Assembly (NCBI GenBank): GCA_031002005.1
Contig: JARYHS010013630.1
Span: 32,265,504-32,329,503 of the forward strand
Reading direction: 5' to 3'
DNA length: 64,000 nucleotides
Origin: Vandiemenella viatica
Lineage: Eukaryota > Arthropoda > Insecta > Orthoptera > Morabidae
The translations under genes were made by a program, and so were the position numbers. The notes below the pieces were generated by a model. That model made no database searches. It saw only the letters and a list, made by a program, of their open reading frames with translations, and was not told the DNA's origin. Shown here in pieces: positions 46,546 through 57,340 of this stretch; positions within the stretch are counted from its first letter, which is position 1, and each line of letters opens with the position of its first letter.

Positions 46546-47340
46546 TTATGTTTGAATATATTATGTTTGACTTGTACTAATGAGAAGGACCACTTCGGAA
46601 GAGAACTACACCCACAATCATTTATTTAGTTATTAGTTAATAAAACTGTTTAACGAAGTAGTAAATACCGAGGCATACCGACAAGCGGAATTACCATCGG
46701 ATCATGTGTTCTATCTCAGTTAAAAAATTAATTAAAAAATTAAAATTAAGCATTGCAGCCTCTCGGAGAATAGTGTAAGGTTCATGCATTGTGTTTTGTG
46801 TTATTCTGTGAAAAATGTTTAAAGAATGAGCTCCAGGCCATTGATAGCCGACATACCCTTCTTTGTTGTGTGGTTCAGCCAGGCGTACCGTCCCTAGGCC
46901 ATGCGCTGGGTGGAGTACCTCTCTACGTCACAGAGTCTGTGTTGGTAACTTTATACCGCCCACCGGTGGGCCTTGCAGAGTTCATAGGCGGCGTGAGGAC
47001 CAACCACCACCCCCCTGCTTTGCAGTATTATTTCTGGCTTCATAGGTTGCATCAAAGAAGTTACTAACTGCATTCCCATTATCATATGGTGCCAAAAGAG
47101 GATATAGTGTAGTCAGCAGTTTATTGGCTTAGAAAAGATACAGATTTTCAATAGTGGAACACGGCGCTTTAAGATTGCCGACGACAAATAAAGTACAAAA
47201 TATTGAAAAATTAGCTTCATTACTTCAAGCTCAGCCCTATAATTAATATTATTTTTTCATGTATTTGTTAATCAAACTATGAGAAGTACTGCAATATTAT
47301 TTTTATCTTTCAATAAAGTAATTTAGAAGTATGTACTTGT
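46546..47340. other. No recognised gene
   Basis: One 92-codon frame at 46789-47067 contains V-L-V-T-L-Y-R-P-P, vaguely like a LINE endonuclease end, which is too weak to call. Confidence 0.3.
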
Positions 47341-47389
47341 TTTTCTACATAGTACCTGGGTGTCCGATCTACGCTCGGCATCTTTCGAT

Positions 47390-47600
47390 TTCGCTTCAAT
47401 ATGCAAGATTTAGAGTAAACCAGGCTTACTAGTTCTTGAAACTTCTACGAGATGAGGTTAGAGCCGTTAGCGAGATACTACCATATACAAGAATTGCTCT
47501 TTTTTCGTAAAATCATGTTACAATCTTCAAGATCAAAACGTTATCTGCATATGAAATTTCATCCAAATCGCTAGAGCCATTTCCGAAATCGTCTGGTTTA
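47390..47600 (+). repeat. Direct repeat flanking the Helitron remnant, left copy
   Basis: Shares ACGAGATGAGGTTAGAGCCG and TTCATCCAAATCGCTAGAGC with 48340-48545 (imperfect). The right copy begins about 50 bp after the CTAG end. Confidence 0.7.
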
Positions 47601-47799
47601 CCATCTCATAAATTGCTTTTAAAGAAAAATAAAATGCTATTATGTTAAATAGAACTTAAGGCTAACAAGGGGTTAATTAATGGTGCAAGTTTTGTGTTAA
47701 TTTACTTAGACGAATGCATCATCAATGCTAAATTCATTTACTCCGATAAAACTATGCCATACCTCACATTAACCTCACACTTTCTCATCCAACCGTGCC

Positions 47800-48285
47800 T
47801 TTCCAAAAGATGAAAAACAATTCCCTATAGATGTAGCCTTCGCTATGAACTCTAATAAAGCACAAGGTCAGATGCTTCAAAAGGTAGGATTGTATTTATC
47901 AGAACCTGTTTTTTTCGGATGGACTCCCGTGCATGTTTTTTTCACGAGTTTGTAGATTCATTTTTTGTCAAAGGCACATACGGTCAAAAAGTTAACGATG
48001 ATCATATTATAACTGCTAATATAGTTTTCAAAGAAGTTTGTAAAGTAAAGAAGATTGAAAAAAATGATATCTGAGAAACCCAATATTTCTTAAATAACTA
48101 CTTTTCAAATATTTTTCAAATTAGACATGTAAAATTTAATGATAACGACTTTTTTACAGTAAAAGTAAAATTTATTACTACTCTTCAAAATAAAATACCT
48201 TTCATTAATAAATACTTGCATTTATTTATTATATTATCATTCAGTGACTGGTCACGATACTGTAATATTCGCATGGGTCAGCTAG
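47800..48285 (+). mobile_element. Helitron remnant: helicase C terminus and 3' end
   Basis: A frame at 47821-47907 reads F-P-I-D-V-A-F-A-M-N-S-N-K-A-Q-G-Q, then L-Q-K-V-G-L-Y-L-S-E-P-V-F. This is the last helicase motif of PIF1/Helitron Rep-helicases (AFAMTINKxQGQT, then VGIYL). Frameshifts follow. The sequence ends in CTAG at 48282-48285 followed by T, with a GTGAC/GTCAC hairpin at 48243-48254, as expected of a Helitron 3' terminus. Catalytic Rep motifs and the rest of the helicase are absent. Confidence 0.7.
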
Positions 48286-48339
48286 TATATATGAACTGTT
48301 CGTTTAAAAATATAAGAGTTCCTTGCTCGAACCAAAGGG

Positions 48340-48545
48340 AGACTAACATCAGTAAGCTTACTGGTACCTGAAACATCTATGAGATGACGTTAGAGCCGTT
48401 TGCGAGACACCAAATACAAGAATTGCTGATTTTTTGTAAAACCGCGCTTTTGCAGGGAAGAAACCTATTTAGGCAAACTTAAAAAACAAAATGTTATCTA
48501 AATATCAAATTCCATCCAAATCGTCAGAGCCGTTTCCGATATATA
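48340..48545 (+). repeat. Direct repeat flanking the Helitron remnant, right copy
   Basis: Imperfect copy of 47390-47600, followed by an (AT)n tract at 48541-48577. The pair may mark two Helitron-related copies in tandem. Confidence 0.7.
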
Positions 48546-48599
48546 TATATATATATATATAATATATATATATATACAATAATTGCTCGTTTAAAGATA

Positions 48600-50108
48600 A
48601 AAGATATGATATCGTACACTTTACCTAAAAGGAACGTCATCAAATCACTATTTCAAAAAACTGGGTTACGAGCCAAAATAATTGGAGCGCTATGGGTTGT
48701 GTTATTTATCACAGGAAGGAAGACGGGATTTTTTGTTCGATAAGGGGGCGGAGAGTAAATTCTTTTCCGAAAATCGGGGTGATAGGCCAAAAAAGGTTAG
48801 GAACCTATGCTTTATGCCGACAAATGTTGTAGAATCAATAACGCGAGTAGACGCGCTCTTTGAGCATTGTATGTGACCAACATATCGGCTGCATTAAAAC
48901 TGGATAGTTTAGGTCGCACAATCGATGTGACGAACATTCCGGTGTTATAAAGTGCAGGAGGAAGGTCGTCTTTCTGTAATTCTATCAGTTTTTCAGTTAC
49001 AGTGATGTGTTGTGTGTCATGATTAACTAACTTAGCCCACAACCCGAAGGGTGATTGGATCCTGCCGAAGGAGGCAAACTAGGCGATTGTGTCAGAGGTA
49101 GGACGACCAGTTCCTTTCCTCTGGGAAATCCAGTTTAACATGAAATCAGAACCACGGAGTATCATGATTATATACACATTAAAACAACTCAGTAGATAGT
49201 CACTGTTCCTATTAACTGTCGTGAACGGATGAATTCGAATCTATGTACATAAATGAATGTATAAGTTGATATCCTCGCGTCGTACAGAAAAAAAACCCTC
49301 TGGAACGGACAGGAACTCCACAGACCAGTAGTTAGCAGTGGAAAAAAAGAAAAAGAAAACGGTAAAATTGTTGTTCTCAGATTCGCTACACAACTGATTG
49401 TATCGTATTACCAAAAATACGGTGTTAAAAAATGACAGTACTTTCGAAATCTGTACGCTATAAATCGAGCAAATTATAAGGCCAGATCTATTAAATTTCT
49501 AGTCAGTACCCTTGGTCATTTTACATTTAATGTAACTGCAGTAACGAAGATCATTATTTCTTGTTTTGTTACGTTTATTAACACGAGGCTGTTGCAAAAT
49601 TCTTAATGACATGTCTCTGTCTCACAAGAGGCCCTCAACCAAACGGAATGGTTTGTGTTACGGAACTGTACTCTAATTCGTGCGGGGTCAGCAGAGCACT
49701 TGGACCAACTTGTGGGCAATTACTCGGACTGTAAACAACGGCGCGCCAAGCGTGCTACTCCTCTGCAGCACAACCCAACGAACTATAACTCATTCTCAAA
49801 CACCGACAGCCATATCGACTTCCCTAAATTCCAATTTTTTAGACGTATGTCGTTGTCGGCCGAAAAAATCCGGTGGTCCGGCAAACGAATGGCAGCTCAT
49901 TTCGCCTCTGTCGTTGTAGACAAAAGAACGCGTCACTGTGTCTGTTAATAGAATACGTAGTACTTTATGTTAATTACCATTTTATTTATGCGAAACGGGA
50001 AATTTTTAGGTGAGTGCTATGGATTTTTAATCTTAAACTCTTTCAACGTAATTTCCCAATCCAACAAGGTTTTACTTTTACGAATACTAACTTTAAATTA
50101 TTTTAATA
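48600..50108. other. No recognised gene; one repeat copy
   Basis: Contains the dispersed repeat copy at 49060-49150 (see 9345-9435). A 97-codon frame at 49655-49948 has no recognisable motif. Confidence 0.35.
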
Positions 50109-50749
50109 CTAGCTGACCCGACAGACGTTGTACTGTCCAAATCTCTATAAATTTGTCTGTGGTCTTTTTGTGAATTTGTGAAAAGCTACTGAAAATTTTT
50201 AAACAAGGTAAAACAGAGGAAAAAAAAACAAAAAAAAAACGTATTTCTGAGTGATCATCGCGTTTATTAACGATTGCGTCCATGGATATTCAATTTGAGG
50301 AGAAGCTCATTCAGAATTTTACTAATGGGAAATTTTACATTAGATATTAATTCTATTGGTAGTTCACCGCTGAAATGCTGGAAATGTGTAATGTGCCTGG
50401 AGTGTGATCGACTTGGAACCATGGGTTTTATTCCAAAATTCAATTGAGTTATTTCTATCCCGGGAGCATGAGGAACAAAACAAAACAAAACAAAACAAAA
50501 AGAATTACGCATATCCATCGTTAGAATCGTTTGTTATGGTCTTGAGTTCATCCAAAAGTCCCACAGAAAAAAAAAACTCTAAGTTTTTCTCGAATTTCCA
50601 ATTTACCGGGCAACTGTTTCAATTTTTTTCCTCTAAAAATCTTAATCAGACTATTACGAACATTTTTAAAAAAATTTAGCCAAATTGGTCCTGCCGATCT
50701 CAAGTGATGCGGTTACCTACGAACAGAATTTCATTTCTATTTATATAGA
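50109..50749 (-). mobile_element. Non-autonomous Helitron, 641 bp, with complete termini
   Basis: Read on the minus strand it begins TCTATATAAATAGAAATGA and ends CTAG, with a GACAG/CTGTC hairpin (GACAGTACAACGTCTGTC) just before the last 11 bases (gggtcagctag). It lies between A and T. There is no target-site duplication, as expected. No coding. Both termini and the hairpin fit Helitron rules. Confidence 0.85.
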
Positions 50750-50752
50750 TTA

Positions 50753-51360
50753 CTAGTAAATTGTTCCGGATTTCACTTCGTAATTTATTTCAGTCCTCGA
50801 CTCCCTTTCCCACAAAAGAAAATTTTTCAATCCCCCTTGTTCCTGAAATCAAGAGCTAGCTTGTGGTCATGGCACCGAGAGTGGTGGTGTAACGGTTAGC
50901 GTTCTGGCCTCGCATTCGGGAGAACGGCGGATCGAATCCCCGTCCGAGCATCCAGATTTTGGTTTTCCATGGTTTTCCAAATCACTCCAGGCAAATGCCG
51001 GGATGCTTCCTTCAAAAGGCCATGGCCGAATTCCTTCCCATTCCTTGCCCCCCATCCTTTCCCGTCTCTAAAGACCTCGCTGTTAAGAGACGTTAAGCAG
51101 ATATAAAAAAAAGTGGTCATGGCAGTCTCTTCTCTTCGGTACTACTCCTAAGTCTATCACCAATCATCGCCAATATTCGTATTATACATTCACGGCACTC
51201 TCTTCCTCCGTCCCCTATCTTCTATTGAATACGATTATCAGGTCATTTATCATATTAGTTGCTGCGGTAATTTCACCAAACAAATCTAGGCGCCCTCCTC
51301 CGCAGCCCCTCCAACTTGTGTGTTTGATACCCAAAACGTGCGTCCCATACTCCGCGCCTC
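50753..51360 (-). mobile_element. LINE-A 3' fragment interrupted by a SINE
   Basis: LINE-A coding end on the minus strand at 50753-50874 and continuing at 51113-51360, separated by a SINE-1 copy. The LINE sequence joins across the gap after removing one copy of the 12-bp duplication. Confidence 0.8.
50875..51112 (+). mobile_element. SINE-1 copy, full length, inside LINE-A, with 12-bp duplication
   Basis: Forward orientation: head CCGAGAGTGGTGGTGTAACG (box A region), box B as GGATCGAATCC, then the body and the A-rich tail. It is flanked by GTGGTCATGGCA at 50863-50874 and 51113-51124. This copy shows the true order: head, body, A-tail. Confidence 0.95.
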
Positions 51361-51731
51361 ACCTTGTCGTATTTCTAGGGAATTTCCTCTGTGGTTTTAG
51401 ATCATTAAGTGATGAAAAGTTGACTTTTATATTTTTACTAACTTAAAATAAATATCGTTTCTTTTCTTAGTCATTCCAACTACATTCAAGGTCTCCGAAG
51501 ATTATAAGGTCCAATTTTAACAGTTACTGATTGGATAGTAGCGACTAGGGATGTAACAGAGTTCCGCATCCGCAAGTGCGGAAGTATAGCGGACGTTTTG
51601 TTTACATTGCAATATATATATTATCCCTTATTCTACTCTCTTTGTACGAGTATCGCCCTATCGTCGTTAAGATAATAAAAACGTGATTTATAAGTGAATG
51701 CAATTTTTCTCGGCGTTGTTTATTTATACAA

Positions 51732-51834
51732 GCCGAGTAATGTTATTATTGATGCACAATATTTCGGCGATATTAAACTCCGTCGCCATCTTCAGGTGCA
51801 ATTGTAAGCCTTGAAGTCTGAATATTACTCGGTT
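51732..51834 (-). mobile_element. Penelope-type terminal hairpin, diverged
   Basis: On the minus strand: CTGAAGATGGCGACGGAG, then TCGCCGAAATATTGTG, with GGCGA/TCGCC as stem. CCGAGTAAT words lie inverted on both sides. A diverged match to 43770-43895. Confidence 0.65.
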
Positions 51835-51839
51835 TGGTT

Positions 51840-52850
51840 CTATTACTATTACTCCGCGATTCACTAAAAGTGTGTGGCGGAGGGTGCATTGTACCTATCC
51901 GGGAAGGTAATGGTTTGGAAGGGATGTAAGGGATATGGCAGGAGGCGCCCATGGGCTATTGTGAGGAACCATCTCAGCATTCACATGGAGCGATCTGGGG
52001 AAACCATGGAAAACCCAGATCAGGATGGCCGGAGTACTTTATCGAAAGCTATTCCTGTCGGATTTTATGTTTAGCCGCCCAGTAAATCCTTTCTATTTCA
52101 CTCCCTAATCGCTCGTGGAAAAAATGTGTACAGAAATGAATCGGTTCTGGCCCTGATTTCTCTATTCTTATTTTCACGGTCATTCCGAGATATGACTGTT
52201 GCTGGTAGCAATATTTGTTTACTGTCATTCCGAAATACGTCAGTCGAGAATTTTTCAATTAGCTTCTGTTGAGAGCAACGCCTTCGGTGCTCTAGGTCTT
52301 CCCAACCTAACTCCTTCAACATCGCACTTACGCTTTCCCTCCAACTATATATATCTATCACGAATCGGGCGGACCTTCTTTGGACCATCTCTACTGCCTC
52401 CATTAATCCCTTTTGATGGGGACCCCATACAGAGCAACAATATTCTCAGTGAGGCCGCACTAGTGACTTGTATGCAATCGATTTAACTTCCGGAGTCCAT
52501 TGTTTTAAATTACGACTTAGAAATCGAAGCATACGATTTGCTTTCCCAATTACATTCTCGATATGCTCATTCCACGACAAATTATTACGAATTGTTACCC
52601 CTAGGTATTAGCGCAATATACCGTTCTAAGAACAGTACCATTAATTATATATTCAAAACTAAATGGTGTCACCTTTTATACGCATGACTTGGCACTTTTT
52701 AGCGTTTAACTCCAACTGCCAATCTTTACACCACGCAATTATTTTCATAATATCGTCCTATAACAAAGCGCAGTCATCCTGGGTTGTGATTTCGCGGTAA
52801 ATAATAGCATCATCGGCAAATTCCCGAGAAACGTTTTTTGTAAAAAAAAC
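51840..52850 (-). mobile_element. LINE-B copy, jockey-type, 3' kilobase
   Basis: The minus-strand reading shows E-F-A-D-D-A-I-I-Y (near 52825, catalytic motif intact), then W-Q-L-E-L-N-A-K-K-C, Y-L-G-V-T-I, S-L-V-R-P with E-Y-C-C-S-V-W-G-P-H, and V-Q-R-R-S-A-R-F-V. It is broken by stops and shifts. The 3' region at 52030-51930 resembles the SINE-1 body. Its RT motifs differ from LINE-A. Confidence 0.85.
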
Positions 52851-52977
52851 TAAAAAAAACGTAATTGTTCCCTTTCTTACGATACTGTAATAAAAGTAAC
52901 AATGAAGTGAACGGTGTTATTACGTAAGAACGAATTTACAAGTTTGAACTTGCATATGAAGTAAAGCGGTCTATTCA

Positions 52978-53312
52978 CGGTCCCACTCGCAGGACCTCCG
53001 TGCAGAACTACCGTACAATGCGTTCACCCATCTACGCAACTAGAAGAGGTCCAACCAGTCCTTTCCACCCGTAATTTCTAGCGGCACACCCGTGTCCTTA
53101 TCGCACACTCGCAGGATGTTTCCTCCAGTCATGATCTAACGCCATAGTTTGTTGGACGGCAGGGGCCCTTGTTGGCTGTCTGGGAGTCCGACAACATCCA
53201 ACACGCCCTACGTGTAGTCCTGTAACGCCTTTCACGCACAAAAACTCATAAAGAGTTCTTTTTCAGATAATCGGATCATCGTAGGTCCTGCAAGTTGGAC
53301 TGTGAATGGGCC
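52978..53312. mobile_element. MITE with ~33-bp inverted repeats
   Basis: The left end GGTCTATTCACGGTCCCACT and the complement of the right end (ggcccattcacagtccaact) match at about 80%, continuing into GCAGGACCT at both ends. No coding. The duplication is not clear. Confidence 0.7.
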
Positions 53313-53599
53313 ACTATAGCGGTAGAAAGGTGATGGGCACCGAGTATAGGGTGTATGCATGTATTTTTTTTATCAATTATTTACATTCGTACATAATTGT
53401 AAAAAATGTAACATTGATGTAAATATTAAGATTTAACATCAAAATAAATACTTTAAAACTGAAATCCAGTTCCGCCGATTTAAACGCTGCCATTTTGGTG
53501 CGCTACACTGTGACGTGTAAAGTACACGACCGCATTGGCGTACTGCATAGCGTGGAGTGTTTCATCTCAAAACTTTCATGTTTTCTAACTAATGTCGAT

Positions 53600-53787
53600 A
53601 TGGAAGGAAGTCGAAAACCGTGTTATAAGTACTGTATTGTACCTGTGTGCAAAAATACTAAAAGAAATACACTTTATAAAGTGTATTTTCTTGTCCCGGG
53701 AGATGCGAATATAAGAAGAAAGTGGTGTACCGCTATGAGAATAGATCTGCAACTAGTTGTTTATATTATTGTGAAGTTCATTTGAAC
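53600..53787 (+). pseudogene. THAP-domain first exon, frameshifted
   Basis: THAP domains are C2CH zinc-coordinating DNA-binding modules used by P-element transposases and host proteins. From the ATG at 53600 the frame reads C-I-V-P-V-C-K-N-T (the C-x4-C pair, residues 12 and 17), V-Y-F-L-V-P-G-D, then R-R-K-W-C-T-A-M-R. The second zinc pair appears only in another frame: S-C-L-Y-Y-C-E-V-H-L-N (C-x2-H), ending directly at a GTAAGT donor (53788-53793). A small deletion near 53745 therefore breaks the frame. Spacing and order otherwise fit the domain. It may belong to a transposon, as it lies in element-rich DNA. No following exon was recognised. Confidence 0.7.
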
Positions 53788-54065
53788 GTAAGTATTTAGA
53801 ATTTCTGTATTTATGTATTTTAGGAAATTTAACATAAAAATTGGTTACCTGTTCAAACTCTAATCTTATCTTACTTGGAGACCATCAGACATTTTAAGAA
53901 CGGATTTCGATCTCCTTCATATATGTTGAAGGGTACACAGCTTATATGCGTGTGCTATAGTCGTTTTTCAAAATGCTCCCTAGATTGTGAGATATTTGCA
54001 TACAAATAAACAAAAAAAAATCTAGATGACGGGTATATACTAAATTATTGTCCCCACTTTATGAT

Positions 54066-54140
54066 ATGGAGGCCTGGTTTGTGGGATAGGGTGCTGGCTC
54101 CATAACTTTGTGACCCGAGTTCAAATCCCCGCAGAATCAA
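54066..54140 (+). repeat. tRNA-like sequence in left foldback arm
   Basis: A GGCCTGGTTTGTGGGATAGG D-arm-like start, then GAGTTCAAATCCC as box B, within 75 bp. The acceptor stem does not pair well, so it is not called a functional tRNA gene. Confidence 0.55.
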
Positions 54141-54937
54141 ATATTTTTAGTTATTTTTATCTTCAAAAATTGTCAGGCTTCACTTCTTTATTTTGTTAAA
54201 ACTTCATTTACATACTTTTATAGCGCGAATTAAAATTAAAACAAGTCACATTGCTCATAACAAATACACCAAAACATAATATCGGCCCATTTATCAACAA
54301 CGACTTTCTAATATGACTCGCTCCATACCCAAAGTAATTAAATCATGAGGCGAATCTGCTAGTAAACTGGAATCTGATACAAGAATTTTGCAATGTTTAT
54401 AAGCATTTGTCACTTGTTCTTCCATTTCCTTGTCGAGCTACATTTTTCGTCACGGATAGGCCTACTATTTTATTTACACGCAACCGTTCTTGGAACAAAT
54501 CGAGTGTAGAAGAAAGAAAGAAATAACTATCTTCCCAATGCTAAGTAAATCGTTTAAAATACCTCTTGATGATATACAAGTAAAGAAACGATGAAGATGA
54601 AATAAATAACATGGTAGGAACTATTTCAATTGAAAACGCACTGAAACAACTTATTAACAAAAAGTGAAAAAAATTTAAGAATGGAGACTTTCTTGAGGAA
54701 TGATTGGAACGAAGTTTTTAAGGGTGTGGGGCCGATTTGTGTTGTGAAAAGACAATCCGTCGGTAGACCCGTGAATTCATTACGAAAAAAAAAAGAATTT
54801 CAGGAAAAAAGTGACGCTGAATTATAGGTAATATGATTTGTTATAAATATTATTTCACTCAATAAAAGAACGTAAATGAAGTTTTAACAAAATAAAAAGG
54901 TCAAGCTTGACAATTTCTGAAAATAAAAATATTTAAT

Positions 54938-55012
54938 TCTGCGAGGATTTGAACGCGGGCCAGAAAATTATAAAGCTAATACCCTACCGCATAGACCAAG
55001 CTGCCATTTGAT
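54938..55012 (-). repeat. tRNA-like sequence in right foldback arm
   Basis: Inverted counterpart of 54066-54140 (minus strand: ggtctatgcggtagggtatt, then gcgttcaaatcc). It differs by many substitutions but keeps the box-B core TTCAAATCC. Confidence 0.55.
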
Positions 55013-55207
55013 AATAACGGCTAATAATTTACTATATACCCGACATCTAGAATTTTTTGTTTATTTGCATGCGAATATTGAAATATCTATCACTTAATTA
55101 CCTTGCAGCCACTGCTCTGAGCTGAGCGGCCGTAAAATTCGGATTTATTGCAAAATTTCTTGTCATCATGAAAGCATCAATTTTTGGAAGATTATCCGAC
55201 TGTGCTT

Positions 55208-55463
55208 TTTTTTTTTTTTCTTTTTTTTTGTAACTGCTTTACGTCTCTTTTTAACATCGAGGACTTTAGAGACGGGAAAGGATGGGGGGCAAGGAATGGG
55301 AAGGAATTCGGCCATGGCCTTTTTCAAGGAAGCATTCCGGCATTTGCCTGGAGTGATTTGGGGAAACCATGGAAAACCCAAATCTATGCCCGGACGGGGA
55401 TTCGAACCGCCGTCCTCCCGAATGCGAGGCGAGAACGCTAACCGTTACACCGCCCCGCTCGGT
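55208..55463 (-). mobile_element. SINE-1 copy, full length, with 10-bp duplication
   Basis: Poly-T tail, body and head in reverse with GGGGATTCGAACCGCCGTCC. Flanks GACTGTGCTT at 55198-55207 and 55464-55473 are identical. A young-looking copy. Confidence 0.95.
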
Positions 55464-55473
55464 GACTGTGCTT

Positions 55474-56572
55474 TCAGAAAACCCTTTCAGTCATTATTTG
55501 GTGTGTGTATTATAGCAAGAATACAATATCTCACCAGTTATTCTGATATGTTAATATATACTTCAACACAATCGCAAAGCTATTAGAACTCCCAGCAACT
55601 ACACCTTTGTTCACAATAATATCGTCTACTTGGTCGTCACGATTCGATTCGACCAATAGCGTTGCGTTTTGCGAAGCTCCATTTCCCTTGCATTTTTAGC
55701 ACCTTTGATTAATTAAAATCAATAAATAAAAATCGAATAAATAGGAAAAAAACGTTATAGCGGTAATACTACACTAATAAAGTTTCAAAATAAAAATACT
55801 AGACGTAAATTTGAATTTCATGCATATTTCCTATTGCGGTGGTGTGGCCTTGTACTCGACGTTTGAATTAGTCGAGCCGCGAAATCCGAAAAGTTCATTT
55901 GACAGAGTGTTTTCTAGACGTGTGTGTAGTTATGTAAATAATTTAATTCACTTATGAAAACATCCCCTGTTTTTGTTGTTGAAAGATGAAGCAGAAAATA
56001 ATATGAATTAGATGGAAATAGTCTTTGCTTATGCAAAAATGTAGAATTTCTGGTAAAAATATGCTTATTTTGATTTTAAGTTTATTTTTGATCAAATATT
56101 AAAATCTAAATAATTATACATTTATTTTTCAACGTCCGCATCCGCTAAGACGACCTCCGTTACGACTAAAGTAGCGTTAATCGCTCTCCCTGCCTGTCAC
56201 TTCTTGTCCCCATGACAACCAACTCTTATCTCAGGGTAATCGACATTCTATTTTCTCTTTGGAACCTGTTATGTTACAACCTCATCACTCCCTCCCTCTA
56301 CCTACTCCTCCGAGTTGACCGCTGACCTTGTGTAAACGGGAATGTCTGCTGACGTAAGCGCATGAGCGATTGTGTGAGCGGAGAGGGATTGAGCAGAGTG
56401 ACCGTAAGCCGCCAGTTGGCAGTGAACGGACTATATTACACCATACTTAAGCAATTGTCTGTGCAAGGTTTTGCAACACGTCTCCCCCATTTCGCTGTTA
56501 CATCCCTTTGCAATAAACGACGGTTTTTTGAAACCTCAACCAACCACATGCCTAATGCGTCCTGCTCATTTT
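55474..56572. other. No recognisable gene; possible transposon end
   Basis: AT-rich, non-coding. CTCCGTTACGACTA at 56155-56168 may be the right end of a large element (see findings). Confidence 0.35.
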
Positions 56573-56965
56573 AGGAAGCGTCCATTAACTTTTTGCCTCG
56601 AGGGGGTTGGCTAGAAAACTACGTTGGGCTACGTGGGGGGGGGGGGGGGAAGGGGAGTGCCGAGCCAGGCCACATAGCTTTTAATTCATATTATTTGTGA
56701 CAGTTAAAATGACATATAGAATACACAAACAGCATGTAAATATTTATATTCGTCATTTAATTATCTCAGTATGTAATTTACGATAATCTGACAAGAGAAA
56801 ACAGTACAAAATGTCTTCTAGAATCAATAAGGAAAAAAAGCTACGCGCTACGCGGGGGAGGGGGGGAGGGGTAGACAGAAAAACCACATCAGGCTACGTG
56901 GGGGGGCGGGGGAGGGTGAGGTTCACAGGAACCCAAAATGGAGCTACGTGGTTAATGGACAATCC
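56573..56965. mobile_element. MITE-X copy 2 (opposite orientation)
   Basis: Ends AGGAAGCGTCCATTAACT and (complement) GTCCATTAACCACGTAGC, with G-runs inside the left half and CTACGTGG words. Diverged from copy 1. Confidence 0.75.
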
Positions 56966-57340
56966 CTTACCACCAGTCACCAAGACGACTAACGGGAGTC
57001 ACCCAATAATCGTAATGGAACGCAAGGCTCTAGATTTGAAGCTGGAGCTGTCAAGTATATGAAATAGCGGCAAGATAGTCAGCAAGATTTTGATACCTAA
57101 AAAAGATCCTTTTTAGTAACAGCACCCTTTTTTTCTGCATGTTTTCAATGCGCACGTTACTACATAGAAACCTAAGGAAAATATTTTTAAAATACTTCAT
57201 TCACAGTACACTACTAACGAGATGAAGTTTTAATTAAGAAAGTTAAGCAGCTAAAGAAGTGCAGATTTGTCTCCGATTAGTGGTTACATTAATCAGAGAG
57301 AAAACTAATGGATCTTGTGGTTATAGTGACCTGGTGACAG

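Larger units (their letters stand above)
53970..55107. mobile_element. Foldback element with ~240-bp inverted arms, each carrying a tRNA-like sequence
   Basis: 53970-54212 and 54872-55107 are inverted copies of each other. Matching landmarks: GCATACAAATAAACAAAAAA and its counterpart, CTAGATG(A/T)CGGGTATATA, the tRNA-like block, and GTTAAAACTTCATTTA. The arms are imperfect (roughly 80% by eye). The ~660-bp centre has no coding. No target-site duplication was found. Confidence 0.85.

Noticed and set aside
54066..54140. Functional tRNA gene
   Set aside because: Box-B core present, but the acceptor stem and anticodon arm do not pair convincingly, and the same block sits inverted in a foldback element.
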